Positions 24,101 through 35,485 are shown, counted from the first letter of the stretch. The stretch is 64,000 bases of DNA from Scolanthus callimorphus (GCA_033964015.1 CM066913.1:11464953-11528952), one strand, 5' to 3'. Program-made: numbers and translations. The notes: generated by a model not told the origin, from the sequence alone.

Positions 24101-26706
24101 GAAGTGGATGATCTGTATGATGTAGAAGTGCTAATAGCTGAAAACTAAACAAACACAAACAGAAGTGGATGATCTGTATGAGGTAGAAGTGCTAACAGCT
24201 GAAAACTAAACAAACACAAACAGAAGTGGATGATCTGTATGATGTAGAAGTGCTAATAGCTGAAAACTAAACAAACACAAACAGAAGTGGATGATCTGTA
24301 TGATGTAGAAGTGCTAACAGCTGAAAACTAAACATAACAATCAGGTTCAACCCTGATAAAAGTTAATTAATATTGTCATTAATTGAACCAAGTCATTGTA
24401 AAACAGACACATTCTGAGTAGTATTTTCATGCTAAACATTGAATGTTCTGCCCATGCACATTTGTATGGAAAGGTGATTTTCCCCAAATTGCAGGATTTG
24501 AGACAAAATTTGTTGCACAAATTACTCTGCTGTCAACCAAACAGATTGAAGAATAAGCGCATGATTTCAAAATGGATTAAATAAATATTACTATTATAGA
24601 ACAGTGTTATATCCCTCTCAGAGACTAAAAGTTTACAAACCTTTGCATTTCTATTTTCTTCTGTTGTTCTTCTTTCATCTGTAGTAATCTTTTCAAATGA
24701 TACTCTTTTAAAAAATCATCTTCTTCTATCTCAAGCTCTTTCATCAGCTCTTTCTCTTTTTCATCTTCAAGCTGTCATAAAGCAAACATTGAAACCAATT
24801 TTTTAATATTTAGTTATATTCATATTTCACAGGTAAACTTCATAACAATAAAAGGTATGGGAATAAGAAAACATGAGCAGGGACGTCAACTCTCCTGGTT
24901 TTGCCGGGAGTCTCCCCGGAGATTCATAAGGTTTTTAGACAGAAAATTTGTTTTTGTTGGACTTTTTCACGATCATAACAAAACTCGCACGCGCACTCCC
25001 AATCCTTTCAATGTTATAATCACCTGTAGGTGATTATAGCAAGAGAAAACGAACCTCTTGACCAATCAGCATGTGGAAATTCTTATAATCACTTGATTAA
25101 TTATACTACCCCAGGCAGGTAATGGACAGCTATGTACAACTTACACTAGTCTGACAACTTAATGAAAATTTCTTAGCAAGAGATTCAGTTCTTGTTCTTG
25201 TTCCCTTTTCTGCTCACTCTCCAGTTGTTTGTACCTCCGGTAGTCTTGGATCACTCCCTTTGGACCTGTCTGTGGAATGAATACATCTCTTTCACTCACA
25301 CCCAACAAAATGCATGTACAACTCAATTGGAGGGATCTAACATTATACCCTTTCGGGGATGGTCCCTTCCATTATTGAAATAATACAGATAACTAAAGTC
25401 AAAGTTTGATTACAAAGCTTTTGAATGTAAAATGGGATCATATTGTGCAGTTCAATGAGTACTCTAAAATAAGCATTTCAAGATATAAAACAGAATAAAC
25501 TATTGAAGGAGTAAAATTCCTAACTCATGAAAAAAAGGTTAATTACATCCTGAATAAAAAAAAGAAATAAGTGGTAGATTTTGATACACAAGAAAATACT
25601 GAAACAAAAATGCATACCCCCTTCCCCTCCCCCCCCCCCCCCCCAAGAAAATATGTAGGGTAGTGCCTATTACCCTGCTAGCAGAGCTTCCTTTAAAAAA
25701 AAGTTAGTCGCATGTTGTGCATTCGCGTAATTGTTTTGGTTTGTCGCCAAGATAACAAAGAAAACAGAGCGTGACAGCCAAACCACGTAGGCTAACAATC
25801 AAACAAGTGAGCGAAATGTCAAGGTAAAGCCTCTGCTAGCAGGGTATAAGTGTCCATAGACCAAATCGGCTAACAGTGTTAGAGCAGATTTCACATGACT
25901 GTCAAGACTTGTTATATGTAATTGCGATTGCTTTGCGTTCTCATTGGCTACTCGTTTTTCGCAGCCAGTCAAATTCTGTAGTAAATACAATTGTGTAATT
26001 ACTTAGTAATTGATTCGGCTTGGAATTGGCTAAGAAAAAAGCTATTTAGGAGCAAGTGGTTGTGAGAAAAATTTGACAATTGTAGCCACTGAAAGGAATC
26101 ATCACATGATCTGAATTGGGTGGCAACAGGATGTAAACCCTGTTAGCCGATTTGGTCAATGGCTTAATCCTCAAGAAGCCCCTAAGGGCGAGCACCTGTC
26201 ACTTCTTTGGCTCAGCTCTATGTAAGTTTAATTTGGAAATGAGCAATGTATTTATTTTATAATTTTTCTCTTTTTTTCGGGGGGGGGGGATTGCGTATAC
26301 TCTGAGTTTAGACAGAGTACTGTTAAGTATTTCACAGACCATCAACATCACAGACCATCAACACGCCGCGCGCCCAGCAAGCGTACTTTACACTTGCAAA
26401 TCCGTCAACCTAAGCTGACCAGATGTCTCGTTTTGACATTTTCTTTCAATCGAAATCATGGCGCGATCGCCACCTATAGAACGCAATATTGACACTAGCA
26501 GTGATTGCTTTTCTGTGCAAATCTTGTTCAGACTATTTTAACTCATTTAACTAAACGTTGTCACTTACCCTCGGCGTCATTGATCGAAAATCACCCGGCA
26601 TGTCGTCGTTTGAAGGACCGGCCGCATCTTCTTCGCCTTCGCTCTCTGAGCTCGAAACATAGTTTTCTTTTTTGTATCCTAAAATTCTGTCCTCTACTGT
26701 TGCCAT
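21172..26706 (-). CDS. PDCL: Phosducin-like protein (PhLP1), one-base frameshift
   Basis: Co-chaperone of the CCT complex that helps assemble G-protein beta-gamma dimers. Eight exons (minus): 26569-26706, 25145-25269, 24641-24771, 23916-24021, 23720-23782, 23137-23187, 22484-22608, 21172-21271. The N-terminus (MATVEDRILGYKKENY, then an acidic serine stretch) matches PDCL. The family motif TGPKGVIQDYRRYKQLES follows, then a charged helix and a thioredoxin-like domain (IHLYDE, IKFCKVKAANTGIS, LPALLVYKGTHMIGNFVQL) and the acidic end DNDSDLDLD. In exon 2 the frame hits TAA after LLLRN. With one more base in the GAACTG stretch (near 25190) it would run as TESLAKKFSLSCQTS into an ideal donor in the phase of exon 3 and align to human PDCL without gaps (279 aa). 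The break is therefore a one-base deletion or a sequence error. Introns hold MITEs and a 61-bp tandem array. Confidence 0.93.
21707..22392. mobile_element. CCCGGGGGG-ended MITE, family A (copy 1)
   Basis: Starts CCCGGGGGGATCCCATATTT and ends with an imperfect complement. It is flanked by the 8-bp direct repeat GGTCAAGT (21699-21706, 22393-22400). The inside carries repeated TATCTTTTAGGGG-type motifs and, nested, the element 21859-22096. An 8-9 bp target duplication suggests a Mutator- or hAT-type transposase. Lies in the last PDCL intron. Confidence 0.75.
21859..22096. mobile_element. Nested TIR element with empty site elsewhere
   Basis: The ends GGGCAATTCCAGAAAATAAA and complement are perfect over about 27 bp, flanked by ATT on both sides. 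The related family A copy near 56165-56190 reads straight through the same point (CAAATTGTTTTT), giving an uninterrupted reference. The interior has GGAATTCTG and G-run motifs. Confidence 0.8.
23262..23525 (+). mobile_element. MITE family F (copy 1)
   Basis: Begins CACACTAGTGGTCTATTG, then GCATTCTGATTGGCTGAGCT, then a central part. It ends with a palindromic hairpin (CCCATTCGGGCTCAAGGAAT) and AATTGTT. Other copies: 33545-33836, 33837-34134, 34547-35485 (interrupted, inverted) and 59903-60186. It lies in a PDCL intron. Confidence 0.75.
24025..24335. repeat. 61-bp tandem repeat, five copies
   Basis: Five nearly identical 61-base units (GAAGTGGATGATCTGTATGA is the most recognisable part), differing at a few sites (GAGG/GATG, AACAG/AATAG). 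The array begins 3 bases from PDCL exon 4. On the minus strand every unit contains a pyrimidine-rich stretch ending TTTAGTTTTCAG, so it multiplies acceptor-like sequence. Confidence 0.95.
25671..25845. mobile_element. 175-bp MITE, TACCCTGCTAGCAGAG ends
   Basis: Inverted ends TACCCTGCTAGCAGAG and CTCTGCTAGCAGGGTA; a TA target duplication is possible. The right half (GTAGGCTAACAA, AATGTCAAGG) also occurs in the tandem unit at 50335-50455 and 52280-52400. Confidence 0.75.
25854..26162. mobile_element. MITE family D (copy 1)
   Basis: The ends CCATAGACCAAATCGGCTAA and complement are imperfect inverted repeats. The right side holds GGAATCATCACATGATCTGA and TTGGGTGGCAACA, shared with the copy at 45772-46125. 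It lies in PDCL intron 1. Confidence 0.7.
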
Positions 26707-27066
26707 TATATTCAAAACTTATTCTAGATTAAATTTACTTCAGACGGAAAATGAAATGTGCTTATATTTTACATGAACACCGAACATAAACAAAGTACTT
26801 GCTTTCTTCTCATTTGTGATCTCATTAGATATTCATGGCCATAGACCAATGAAGACGCTTGTTCGAGGTCACATGGAGATGCTTTGAAAACCCAGGATGG
26901 AACGTCACGTATGCTAAATAGGTCTAAATAGCAATGCTGAAAATATTTCTAGTTTCCAGAGGTTTTGAGTGGTGTGGATTCTAACTTACCACGCTTTATG
27001 TCATCATCGTGGTCAAAATGTTGTGGACTCACGAGTCGCTAGCCTCCTTTGCAGCCGCTGGCACGC
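26707..27066. other. PDCL 5' flank
   Basis: Presumed 5' UTR and promoter of PDCL. No TATA box or YY1-like motif is obvious just upstream of the ATG, and no other feature is supported. Confidence 0.4.
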
Positions 27067-27402
27067 TCCCATATTTTTGGGGCGGGGGTGCTCGTCGGAA
27101 ACTTTCGATTTTACCCCTAAAAGGTACCAAACATGGCGTCACTTAGTTGATTTGACCCCTAAAAGGTATCACTAAAAGACGTATTTTCCCTCGTAATTTT
27201 CTCTCATTTTTTACGAGGGAAAATACGTCTGAAATTCAGGCTACCCACAAGTGTGATTTGCTAGAACGGACCTCTAACAGGTACCTAATTGGAAAAAAAA
27301 ATGCAAGTTTTCGAATTTTACCCCTAAGAGGTACCAGAGGCCTGATTTTAAAACCCTAAAAGGTACGACGAGCACCGGCCCCGCCCAAAAAATATGGGAG
27401 CC
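27067..27402. mobile_element. Family A MITE (copy 2)
   Basis: The ends GCTCCCATATTTTTGGGGCG and complement flank CTCGTCGG. Inside, CCCCTAAAAGGTACCA recurs about six times in both orientations. Confidence 0.75.
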
Positions 27403-27765
27403 CCCCCCACCCCACCCGGGAGAGTAGTTGTTTTGGCTCCCCACCCCTTAGTGATGACTGATGAGTGATGAGGCTGGCACTCAATTCCGAGCGGCTCGCC
27501 AAATATATTTAGCCACCAGGCGACATGTGTCCCTTGTTTAGTGCCGATTGAAAGTTTTGGAAAAATGGTCTTCTTTTTTCGTCGTATTTTGTACAATCCA
27601 TCATGAAATGTTTTTCATCTTCCATCTTAGATTTACAAAAAGCATACCCTTTCTTCTGGCAATTTGTAGGGTCTTTTTGTGATGCCCTGCTTCAATTTCA
27701 AGTTTATGGTTGCTTACGCGCAATTTTGTCAGCGCTATACTGGTTTATGGAGTGGTTTTCTCTGT

Positions 27766-27887
27766 TTTCTCACGACTTTCGTGAAAACCAATCGCAAAGC
27801 AATTACACCAATTCTGAACAAAACGTATGGGAGTAATTACAAAGTCATTGCGAATTACTCATGGACAGTCATCTGAAATCCGCTCTA
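27766..27887 (+). mobile_element. Short TIR element, family alpha (copy 3)
   Basis: Same order of blocks as at 2496 and 9426 (AATCGCAAAGCAATTACACC, AATTCTGAACAAAACGTATG, ACAGTCATCTGAAATCCGCT). It makes the family consensus readable. Confidence 0.75.
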
Positions 27888-28783
27888 TTGGCGACCTGGC
27901 GTAGGTAATCACTCAATTTGTATATTGTTTAAATGTACGGAATTTACTTTTTTATTCTGGGCGTTTTTTTATTATCATCGTTGTTAATTTCGCTTTGCCA
28001 CACCTGGAATTCAATGTCTTTAAGAGCGAATGCACACAAAAATCGAGCAATGGGCGGCCAGAGCTCAAAATTGTTTTACCCTCATTTTAAGTTTGTAGCA
28101 AGATTTTAGTAAGATTAAGACCGTTATAGGGTTTTTTTCGCAGTCCGGGGGAATTTTTTCGATTTTTTCGAGATTTACGTTTTCGCCCGTCTGAGGCCAG
28201 TTATTTAAGCGAAATTCAAGGGGCCCACAAATTGCCTCGCGTAGTTTTTATAACGATATTTGCAGTGGATTTAGCACTTAATTTTCGATCAGCAGATAAT
28301 AAACAATTGATCAATGGTCAATTTCCGGATTAAGATCATATTTATGTCCTCGATTAACACCATTCTTTCGAAGCCACTTGACAACACAGTATTTTACTGG
28401 CTAAAGTAAATGCCGAATTTAGGTACGGGGCCATTCTTCAAATCAGCCCAAATTCAAGAATTAGAACAAGGAGAGGTAGTATTTTAAGAATATATAAACA
28501 TTTCTTTGGCTTTTTCCTTGAGCGCCCTAAAACTGAAGGACGAATTCGGTAGATTTTACGCTTATAGCGTGTTATTTGACCCGCCGACCTGTGCGTATCA
28601 AGTTGCCGGAGTGAAATCAAACTAGAAAACAGCCTCTATTTCCCAGTTAATAGAATTAAGATTGTGAGACTTACGTTTTGGTGGAGTTATTTCAAGGGAT
28701 CCAGTGTGGTCTTTGCAGCAAAACAATCGGTTTCGGCGTGGTATTAAAATAGGGAACTCCTGAACGCGGTGCGCGGTAGGCAT

Positions 28784-29400
28784 GTTTTTATTTATTTATT
28801 ATTTATTTATAAGCAATATTTAGACAGGCAGGTCTAGTTCAGCCAAGGCTGGTTTAAATAGGGGCCTGTATAACTGAAATACAAAATAAAAAAAATGTGT
28901 GGAAATAATCATACATATCGTAATTACACTACTGCCTCCTTGCAGTACACCTTCAATTTTGCCTTAAAGGCGGGAAGCGATTGTATATTCCGTAAAGATA
29001 ATGGAAGAGTATTCCATTTCTTAGCGCCATAGTACAAAAAAGAGGACTGAAATTTTGAGGTTTTCGCAAGTGGCAGGCGGATTTGATCTCTATTACGGGT
29101 GGAATATGTATGGAAGTCGCGCGAAAAGGTGTATTGGTTGAGTAGATAGGCTGGCGCAAGGCCGTGGAGGCACTTGAAACCTGGACACAAGTATAGTAAT
29201 TTCTACGAGATTCAAGTGATGGCCAGCTGAAGGTGTTATAGTTGTCAAGTGTCCCCCTTCAATGATGCGAGCAGCGCGCCTTTGCAGTTTTTCAAGATAC
29301 TCTCGGTTGGTTTGGCCACAGCCTGTCCTCCCAGTCCAAAGTAAATAACAACATAACTGCTTGAACTTTAGTTCAGCTAGTTCAGTTCAAGGATAAATCC
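28784..29400 (-). mobile_element. LINE 3'-end fragment (CR1/L2-like)
   Basis: On the minus strand 28924-29190 reads as the C-terminal end of a non-LTR reverse transcriptase (CLHGLAPAYL, YYGAKKWNTLPLSLRNI). Upstream sequence to about 29400 encodes a LQRRAARII-like stretch in broken frames. A TTTA-type simple tail lies at 28786-28812, exactly where the left arm of the TTAA element stops matching, so the LINE inserted there. Confidence 0.75.
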
Positions 29401-30181
29401 TTGTAGAGAAATATCAGCACTCTAATGGAAACAGACGAACATCTATAGATCTTGCTCGGTTGTGTAGGATGTCAGGGACGACGTGAGAATTCACAATGGT
29501 TGGAACAGAATTCATGATTCTCGTGTACTGATTTCTCAAATCACCACACTTCAGGCCTTATCCTTACAAATGTTCGCATCCTCAAATTTATGTACTGTAT
29601 GTGGTCGATAACTGCTCATGTGCCTGCAGTAAAAACTGAAGAGTGCTTGCTGCTCATAGTTAGCAAAATCATCTGTGCTTGAATCTCGCCTGTCGCCTAT
29701 GCTCGCACTAATAACCATACCCCTTGTGTGTATTACTGGCGTGACAGGCACGTGCGTGGCGTCTACACAAATCCATGCACGTAACACAATTATTAATTAT
29801 TATCTTTTCATCGAAACGCTCAGAATTCCTGTGCTCCTTCAAACCCCATAATAATGGGAAAGGCGCGGGAATTGAAGGAAATTCAGGTGGAATTGGGGGG
29901 GGGGGGGAAGAGGGGGCTGCTCGATCAATTCATTCATTCATTCATTGGGATTATTTTTATTGCCTGGGTGTGGTGGGGTGGGGGGGGGGGGGGGGGTGGC
30001 GGTTGGAGGATCGCTCTCTATTATTGGGAAAGCGATCATTTTCGGAAGTCTGGTCTACTCAACTTCCTACGTTAAATTGCGCGAAGTCTCCAGTCACTGC
30101 AGGTTAAAAGAAATAACTGTTATCGAGGTATTCGAGGGCTCGGCGGAAGCCCCTATATAGGGACCGACCTAAAGCTGGTAA

Positions 30182-30201
30182 ATATATATATATATATATA
30201 T
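30182..30201. repeat. (TA)n microsatellite
   Basis: Uninterrupted TA dinucleotides just before the family A copy. Confidence 0.9.
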
Positions 30202-30431
30202 TCCCCTATATTCCCCTAGTGCTCGCGGGAACTTTCGATTTTACTCACCCCTAATATAAAAGGTACCAAAAACGGCGTCGCTTTGATAAAAGGTAAAAAC
30301 AAGACGTATTTTTTAAGAGAATATCCAGTTTCTCGACCCTTACCCTTCGTTATACCTATTTTAGAGCAGAAAAGGTACCCCTTTCTTATACCAAAGCCGA
30401 GAAAAAGGTACCCCTTTGACTTTGAATCGGC

Positions 30432-30470
<39 letters not shown>
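30432..30470. repeat. (TG)n microsatellite
   Basis: About 19 TG units in a row. Confidence 0.95.
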
Positions 30471-30472
<2 letters not shown>

Positions 30473-30639
30473 TAAAGAAACAGGATTGCTCCCGCGTGCG
30501 CGGTTGAAAAACGGTGAAATACAGGCCCTTCTTTATTCCAAAATTGCAATTTTCCCTACCCTTCTTTATGACCCAGTCCAGCCTGAAAATCCTACCCCTT
30601 TCGGGCCGTTTAGTCCAATATAGGGAATACCCCCCCCCC

Positions 30640-30880
30640 CCCCCCATCTTTGCGCGCCCAGGGTCCTCTCACCTCCCCCCAGGGGAAAGAGGAAATAGGA
30701 AGTACCCCCAGCCCTATCCTCGCGCGCCCCCACCTCCCCCCAGGGGAAACATGAAATAGGGAGTACCCCCCCTCCCCAGCCCCATCCTCGCGCGCGCCAG
30801 GGTCCTCCCCTCCTCCCACCTTTTCCTCTTTCCCCTGGGGGAGGCAAGGGAGGACCTTGGCGCGCGAGGACTATGCCCCA
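30640..30880. repeat. C-rich tandem repeat
   Basis: Three to four imperfect units of about 64 bases with CTCGCGCGCCC, ACCTCCCCCCAGGGGAAA and GAAATAGGGAGTACCCCC. The last unit is partly inverted (CCCCTGGGGGAGG). G/C content is far above the surroundings, and the repeat may form quadruplex or i-motif structures. Confidence 0.75.
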
Positions 30881-31052
30881 GCCCATGGCCACTAACAGAG
30901 GTACCCTGGAAAAAAGGAAGTTTTTCGAATTTTACACCCTAAAAGGTACAGCGAGCGCCCCCGCCCCAAAAATAGCGGAGTCACCCCGGAGGGAATCGAA
31001 AACGGTATGAAGAAGAAAATCGTGGTATTTTCTTGGGGGGGTTCATGAATTA

Positions 31053-31501
31053 GGGACGGACCATTTGATACTTGATGGGGAGGGTGGCTAATTCCCCAAA
31101 AAAATTTCGAGCAAGCCTCTGACCTAGAAAAAAGTATCGCGCAAGCAAAGGTGTGGTGAAAAAAAATCGAGCAAGCTCTACCATTTTTTTTAGGGAAGCT
31201 AGTCCAGTACTCAGTCGCAGTCCAGTACTGATTCACCAAGAAGGGCATTTAGATAAGAAAGAGCTAAATCCGCTAACCGAACGTTAGTAGTGAACATGTA
31301 GGAAATCTATGACCAAAACTTGAACTGATCCTGTTGCTAAGCATGCTAATTTCTCTAACCATAAAAAAAAAAATCAGGAAAAAAATATCGAGCACAGCCA
31401 CGTACTAGGTAAAAAAAACCGAACAGCAAAACTGGACGCGAAAAAAACATCGAGCAAAAAAATTAGCCACTCCCCCCATCAAATATCAAATGGTCCGTCC
31501 C
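31053..31501. mobile_element. PIF/Harbinger-like MITE with TTA TSD (copy 1)
   Basis: The ends GGGACGGACCATTTGATA and complement are flanked by TTA on both sides (31050-31052, 31502-31504). Three-base TWA duplications and GGG-starting ends are typical of PIF/Harbinger. Interior repeats of ATCGAGCAA-like motifs; no transposase. Confidence 0.8.
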
Positions 31502-32666
31502 TTAGCTACGCTGAACCGGAGGATGTATTTGATGAATATCAAAATAAAAGGCTAGAATTAAAATCAATTGTCAATACATTTTATTACACCGAGGTTTTTT
31601 AGAGTAGAAACTGTTCATTTTCTGGCCGGTTTTGTTTTAGGGATACAGCGACACACGAGGAACAAATCACATTGACACGTGACTAGTCACGGAACCACAT
31701 GAAATAACAATACCAGTACCGGTAGCTGTATTTCAATCTTTCCCACTATACAGGACAGCAAGGCTTGCCAGCCGAAACGATCCCGTTGCTACGCATATTT
31801 GCAAAACATCAAGAGAAAGTGGTTCATACATGCGCCTTTTCATTCGAATTTGGATGCAAACAACATATTTCGGGAATGTTTTAATGTATGCGGCCCGGGC
31901 TCATGTCTACCGCGTTCACAAAGGGAGTTCTCTATTTACCACGCCGAAACCGATTATTTTGCTGCAAAGACCACTGGATCCCTTGAAATAACTCCACCAA
32001 AACGTAAGTTTCAAAATCTTAATTCTATAACTGGGAAATAGAGGCTGTTTTCTAGTTTGATTTCACTCCCGGCAACTTGATACGCACAGGTCGGCGGGTC
32101 AAATAACCCGCTATTAGCGTGAAATCTACCGAATTCGTCCTTCAGTTTTAGGGCGCTCAAGGAAAAAGCCAAAGAAATGTTTATATATTCTTAAAATACT
32201 ACCTCTCCTTGTTCTAATTCTTGAATTTGGGCTGATTTGAAGAATGGCCCCGTACCTAAATTCGGCATTTACTTTAGCCAGTAAAATACTGTGTTGTCAA
32301 GTGGCTTCGAAAGAATGGTGTTAATCGAGGACATAAATATGATCTTAATCCGGAAATTCACCACTGATCAATTGTTTATTATCTGCTGATCGAAAATTAA
32401 GTGCTAAATCCACTGCAAATATCGTTATAAAAACTACGCGAGGCAATTTGTGGGTCCCTTGAATTTCGCTTAAATAACTGGCCTCAGACGGGCGAAAACG
32501 TAAATCTCGAAAAAATCGAAAAACACCCCCGGACTGCGAAAAAAACCCTATAACGGTCTTAATCTTACTAAAATCTTGATACAAACTTAAAATGAGGATA
32601 AAACAATTTTGAGCTCTGGCCGCATTTTCCCGAATTTGCTCGATTTTTGTGTGCATTCGCTCTTAA

Positions 32667-33291
32667 GACGTTGTTTGACGAACTCCGATGGGAGGCTAGC
32701 CTGAATGGGAGCTTCCGTCCAGGTGACCCAACCCAATTTCGGACACGAGATTTTTAGCTTATTGGCCCCATGTGGTTTCATTGTATACTTTCACTTTTAT
32801 ATCGTCAAGCGCTCTGTACGATTTTTTGTCGATGCCCCCGGAGGTGAGCTTCAACAGGAATTTCATGCTTCTATTTTGCGTTGACCCTGAGGGGAAATCT
32901 CCCAAGTTCGGCTCTGCATGCATTATTGCTGCAAAATTTATTGACCCCTAAAAGCCACTTACAGAATTGAGTGTGGACCAATTCCTTCGGGTCTGTCTAA
33001 TTGGGCCATAAGAGTCAATCCCCCAGACTAGGCAGGATCAGAGAGTCGAAGAGGCGCATTGTGAACAGAACGTTTTCTCTGAAATGTCCCCCATTTCTTT
33101 ACGCATTTTGTATAGAGCTTTAAGGCCTACTTTTTAAGTTCCTGTTTAGCCAGGTTTGCCGCTGTGTTAGAACCCTAAACGATACCAATCTACCTTAAAT
33201 TTATTGCAGATCAAGGTTACCCCTAAAAGAGACCAAAACCCGTGATTTTAACCCCTAAAAGATACGACGATCATCCCGACAAAAAAATATA

Positions 33292-33328
<37 letters not shown>
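32667..33328. other. Intergenic with family A right-end fragment
   Basis: From about 33165 the sequence repeats family A motifs (ACCCCTAAAAGA, AACCCCTAAAAGATACGACG) and ends at ATATAAG and a run of about 30 C (33295-33326). The left end is not evident, so it is probably a truncated copy. 32667-33160 holds nothing recognised. Confidence 0.55.
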
Positions 33329-33544
33329 CTTTAATCACGCTCACAAGAATTTTATATGAAGGAGGGAGGTGGGCTTCCAAAGAAGAAGACAAATAAACCA
33401 CATAAGGGAAAGTTTTAATCGTGTCCATAGTTAGTTGATATCCTTGCACTAGCGTAAACCAGTTCACACGGTTGTTCCATCCAATGTACCCAGTCGAACC
33501 CAGTGTTGCGACGACATCTAGGATAGTATGGGCAGACTTAGATA

Positions 33545-33836
33545 TACTATCTGGTATAAGTAGAAACCCACTTGCCGATACTATCACGAATCCTGCAATC
33601 TGATTGGCTCCGCTACTCACTATCTATCACGTCATAGTGATTAGCGAAAACGCTAATGCAAAACTTTCTCTAACCATGAAAATAAATACGTTTTAGCAAC
33701 AACTCGAAGGTAGCATGCTAGTGGGTTTCTACTAAAACAATTAGACTACTCGTTCTCGTTTTCTATGAGTCAAATAGTCAACTCGGCGCTATCTATTGAC
33801 TCAAAAAACTCGAACTCGTAGTCTAATTGTTAATTA
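33545..33836 (+). mobile_element. MITE family F (copy 2)
   Basis: Contains AATCCTGCAATCTGATTGGC and, at the right, ACTAAAACAATTAGACTACT. It is followed by a palindromic TTCTATGAGTCAAATAGTC region and AGTCTAATTGTTAA. Confidence 0.75.
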
Positions 33837-34134
33837 GTATAAACCAACTAATGGTCTATTAGAAATCCTGCATTCTGATTGGCTGAGCTACTAATGGTCT
33901 ATTAGTGATAGACCGTGCCTGGCGAAACCACCACCTTTCTTTGCAAGAAAACTTGATTTTTTCAACATAAAATAATGGAATTCATTGCCAAAACTGACCA
34001 ACTAGTTGGTTTATACTAAAACAATTAGACCTCTCGTCCTCATGTGCTATGATATCAATAGACCATTCGGCCTTCGGCCTCATGGTCTATTCATCATAGC
34101 ACATTCGGCCTCGAGGTCTAATTGTTAAGTATAG
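33837..34134 (+). mobile_element. MITE family F (copy 3), tandem to copy 2
   Basis: Starts AGTATAAACCAACTAATGGT, then GCATTCTGATTGGCTGAGCT. It ends with a perfect hairpin (CCATTCGGCCTTCGGCCTCA) and GGTCTAATTGTTAAGTAT. It abuts copy 2, suggesting insertion into or beside it. Confidence 0.8.
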
Positions 34135-34546
34135 TGGACCATATAACCGAGTTTCTCACGCCCACTCTCGCGGCATACCTTAGCTGCGCCTCTTAACGCC
34201 AACGTCCCTTCCTAACAGACACTCCGGGGTCCCTAAAATGGGTGTTCTCTCTAAGGTGGTTAATTGCTAACTCTCCTGCATTAACACCGAAACATCGTGA
34301 ACTTGACTAAACCTCTGGCAGCTAAAAATCGGTACTCAAAAGTCTACATTAATCAAAAAAGGTTTTGTTGTTGTTGTCCATCTGCGAGTCGAACAGGCGA
34401 GTGACGAACAGTGGTTGATATATACCAAGACGCGAACTTGTTTTAGTAAGCAAATCAGTTAGATAAAATATGAAATTATTGTCAATATTGTCTAGAAACG
34501 CCTGCGATTGACACCAAAGCTCGCGCGCGATGCAAAACAGTGAATA

Positions 34547-35485
34547 TTTAACAATTAATTATTCCTCGAGCCCGAATGGGCTCTGAGTTAATAGCCCATG
34601 AGGCCGAAGCTCAGGCACTTAATGCCTGGGTCAAATGGACCACGCCCTGTTTAGCATTCGATTCGTTCTAAGTTAACATACGTCCAACTTATCCTTCCAA
34701 TTCCCTGACAATATGAAGACCTTAACGTCCTTGATAATTTAATAAGTTGCTTTTACCATAGAAACAAAAGCCCGACCTTTGACCTCTGTTTAAAAAAAAA
34801 TTCGTTTCAAAGCTTGACGAGGAGTGGAAAATGCAAACCTGCAATTAAACTAAATGAAGTAATAGGATATATCTTCAAGTTTATCAGTCCAACTAGATAT
34901 CGTGCATAATGTTTTCATTTACGAAGTTATTAGCAGATATCATATTTCAGAATGTCCAAAAATAGGCTTCCTGATTAAATGGACATCATATCTAGTTGGA
35001 CCAGTGATACTTGTCCTAGCATTAATTACATAACGTCTTGATATCCTTAAAATTTTTTGTCTTTCCTTTCCTCGCGAGGCAGTATTTAAAATTTCCTTTC
35101 TTTGGAATTCAAAGGTCACATTCCACGTTGCCATGGGGATGTACACCGGAATTTGTTTATCTTTTGCCGAACAACAATTCTAAATAAGAAATGAATGGTT
35201 AAGATTCAAAGATATCGATATAAACCACCCCCTATGGTTTTTGAGCCGCCATTTTGAAAGCAACTGAGACCCAACTGAGGCCGAATGGGCTATTGACTCA
35301 GAGGCCATAGTAGGTCAATTTGTATAGCCAAAAACGCTTTCTGGTCTGGTCATTTGCCATTTTCTGGCTTTCAAATCCGACACTTTTCGCTACTAGTAGA
35401 CTACAACTTATAGACTACTAGTAGCTCAACCAATTAGAACGCAGCATTGACGATAGACCACTAGTGTGATTTGACTAACCTCAGA
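34547..35485 (-). mobile_element. MITE family F (copy 4), split by an insertion
   Basis: The two parts, 34547-34610 (AATTATTCCTCGAGCCCGAA) and about 35262-35485 (GGCCGAATGGGCTATTGACT ... CACTAGTGTGATTTGACTA), align consecutively to the reverse complement of copy 1. The intervening 650 bases (about 34611-35261) are foreign. They contain a smaller inverted repeat (CCAACTAGATAT near 34890 with ATATCTAGTTGG near 34990) but no gene. Confidence 0.65.

Larger units (their letters stand above)
30218..30985. mobile_element. Family A MITE, expanded (copy 3)
   Basis: The left end AGTGCTCGCGGGAACTTTCG and right end GCGAGCGCCCCCGCCCC match the GTGCTCGTCGGGAACTTTCG ends of other copies. AAAAGGTACC motifs recur throughout. 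The interior has been enlarged by a (TG)n tract and a C-rich tandem repeat. Confidence 0.6.
28024..32662. mobile_element. 4.6-kb TTAA-flanked foldback element
   Basis: The outer ends GAGCGAATGCACACAAAAAT and complement are flanked by TTAA (28020-28023, 32663-32666). Inverted arms of about 760 bp (28024-28782 and about 31903-32662) are highly similar along their length. TTAA duplications are typical of piggyBac and Kolobok transposases. No transposase frame is visible. The spacer is filled by a LINE 3' fragment, microsatellites, a family A MITE, a C-rich tandem repeat and a Harbinger-like MITE. Confidence 0.75.

Noticed and set aside
24025..24335. CRISPR array
   Set aside because: The five units are contiguous repeats without unique spacers, in a eukaryotic intron.
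29551..30160. Coding exons in the open frames of this stretch
   Set aside because: The frames are driven by G-runs and simple repeats inside the large TTAA-flanked element, with no known domain.
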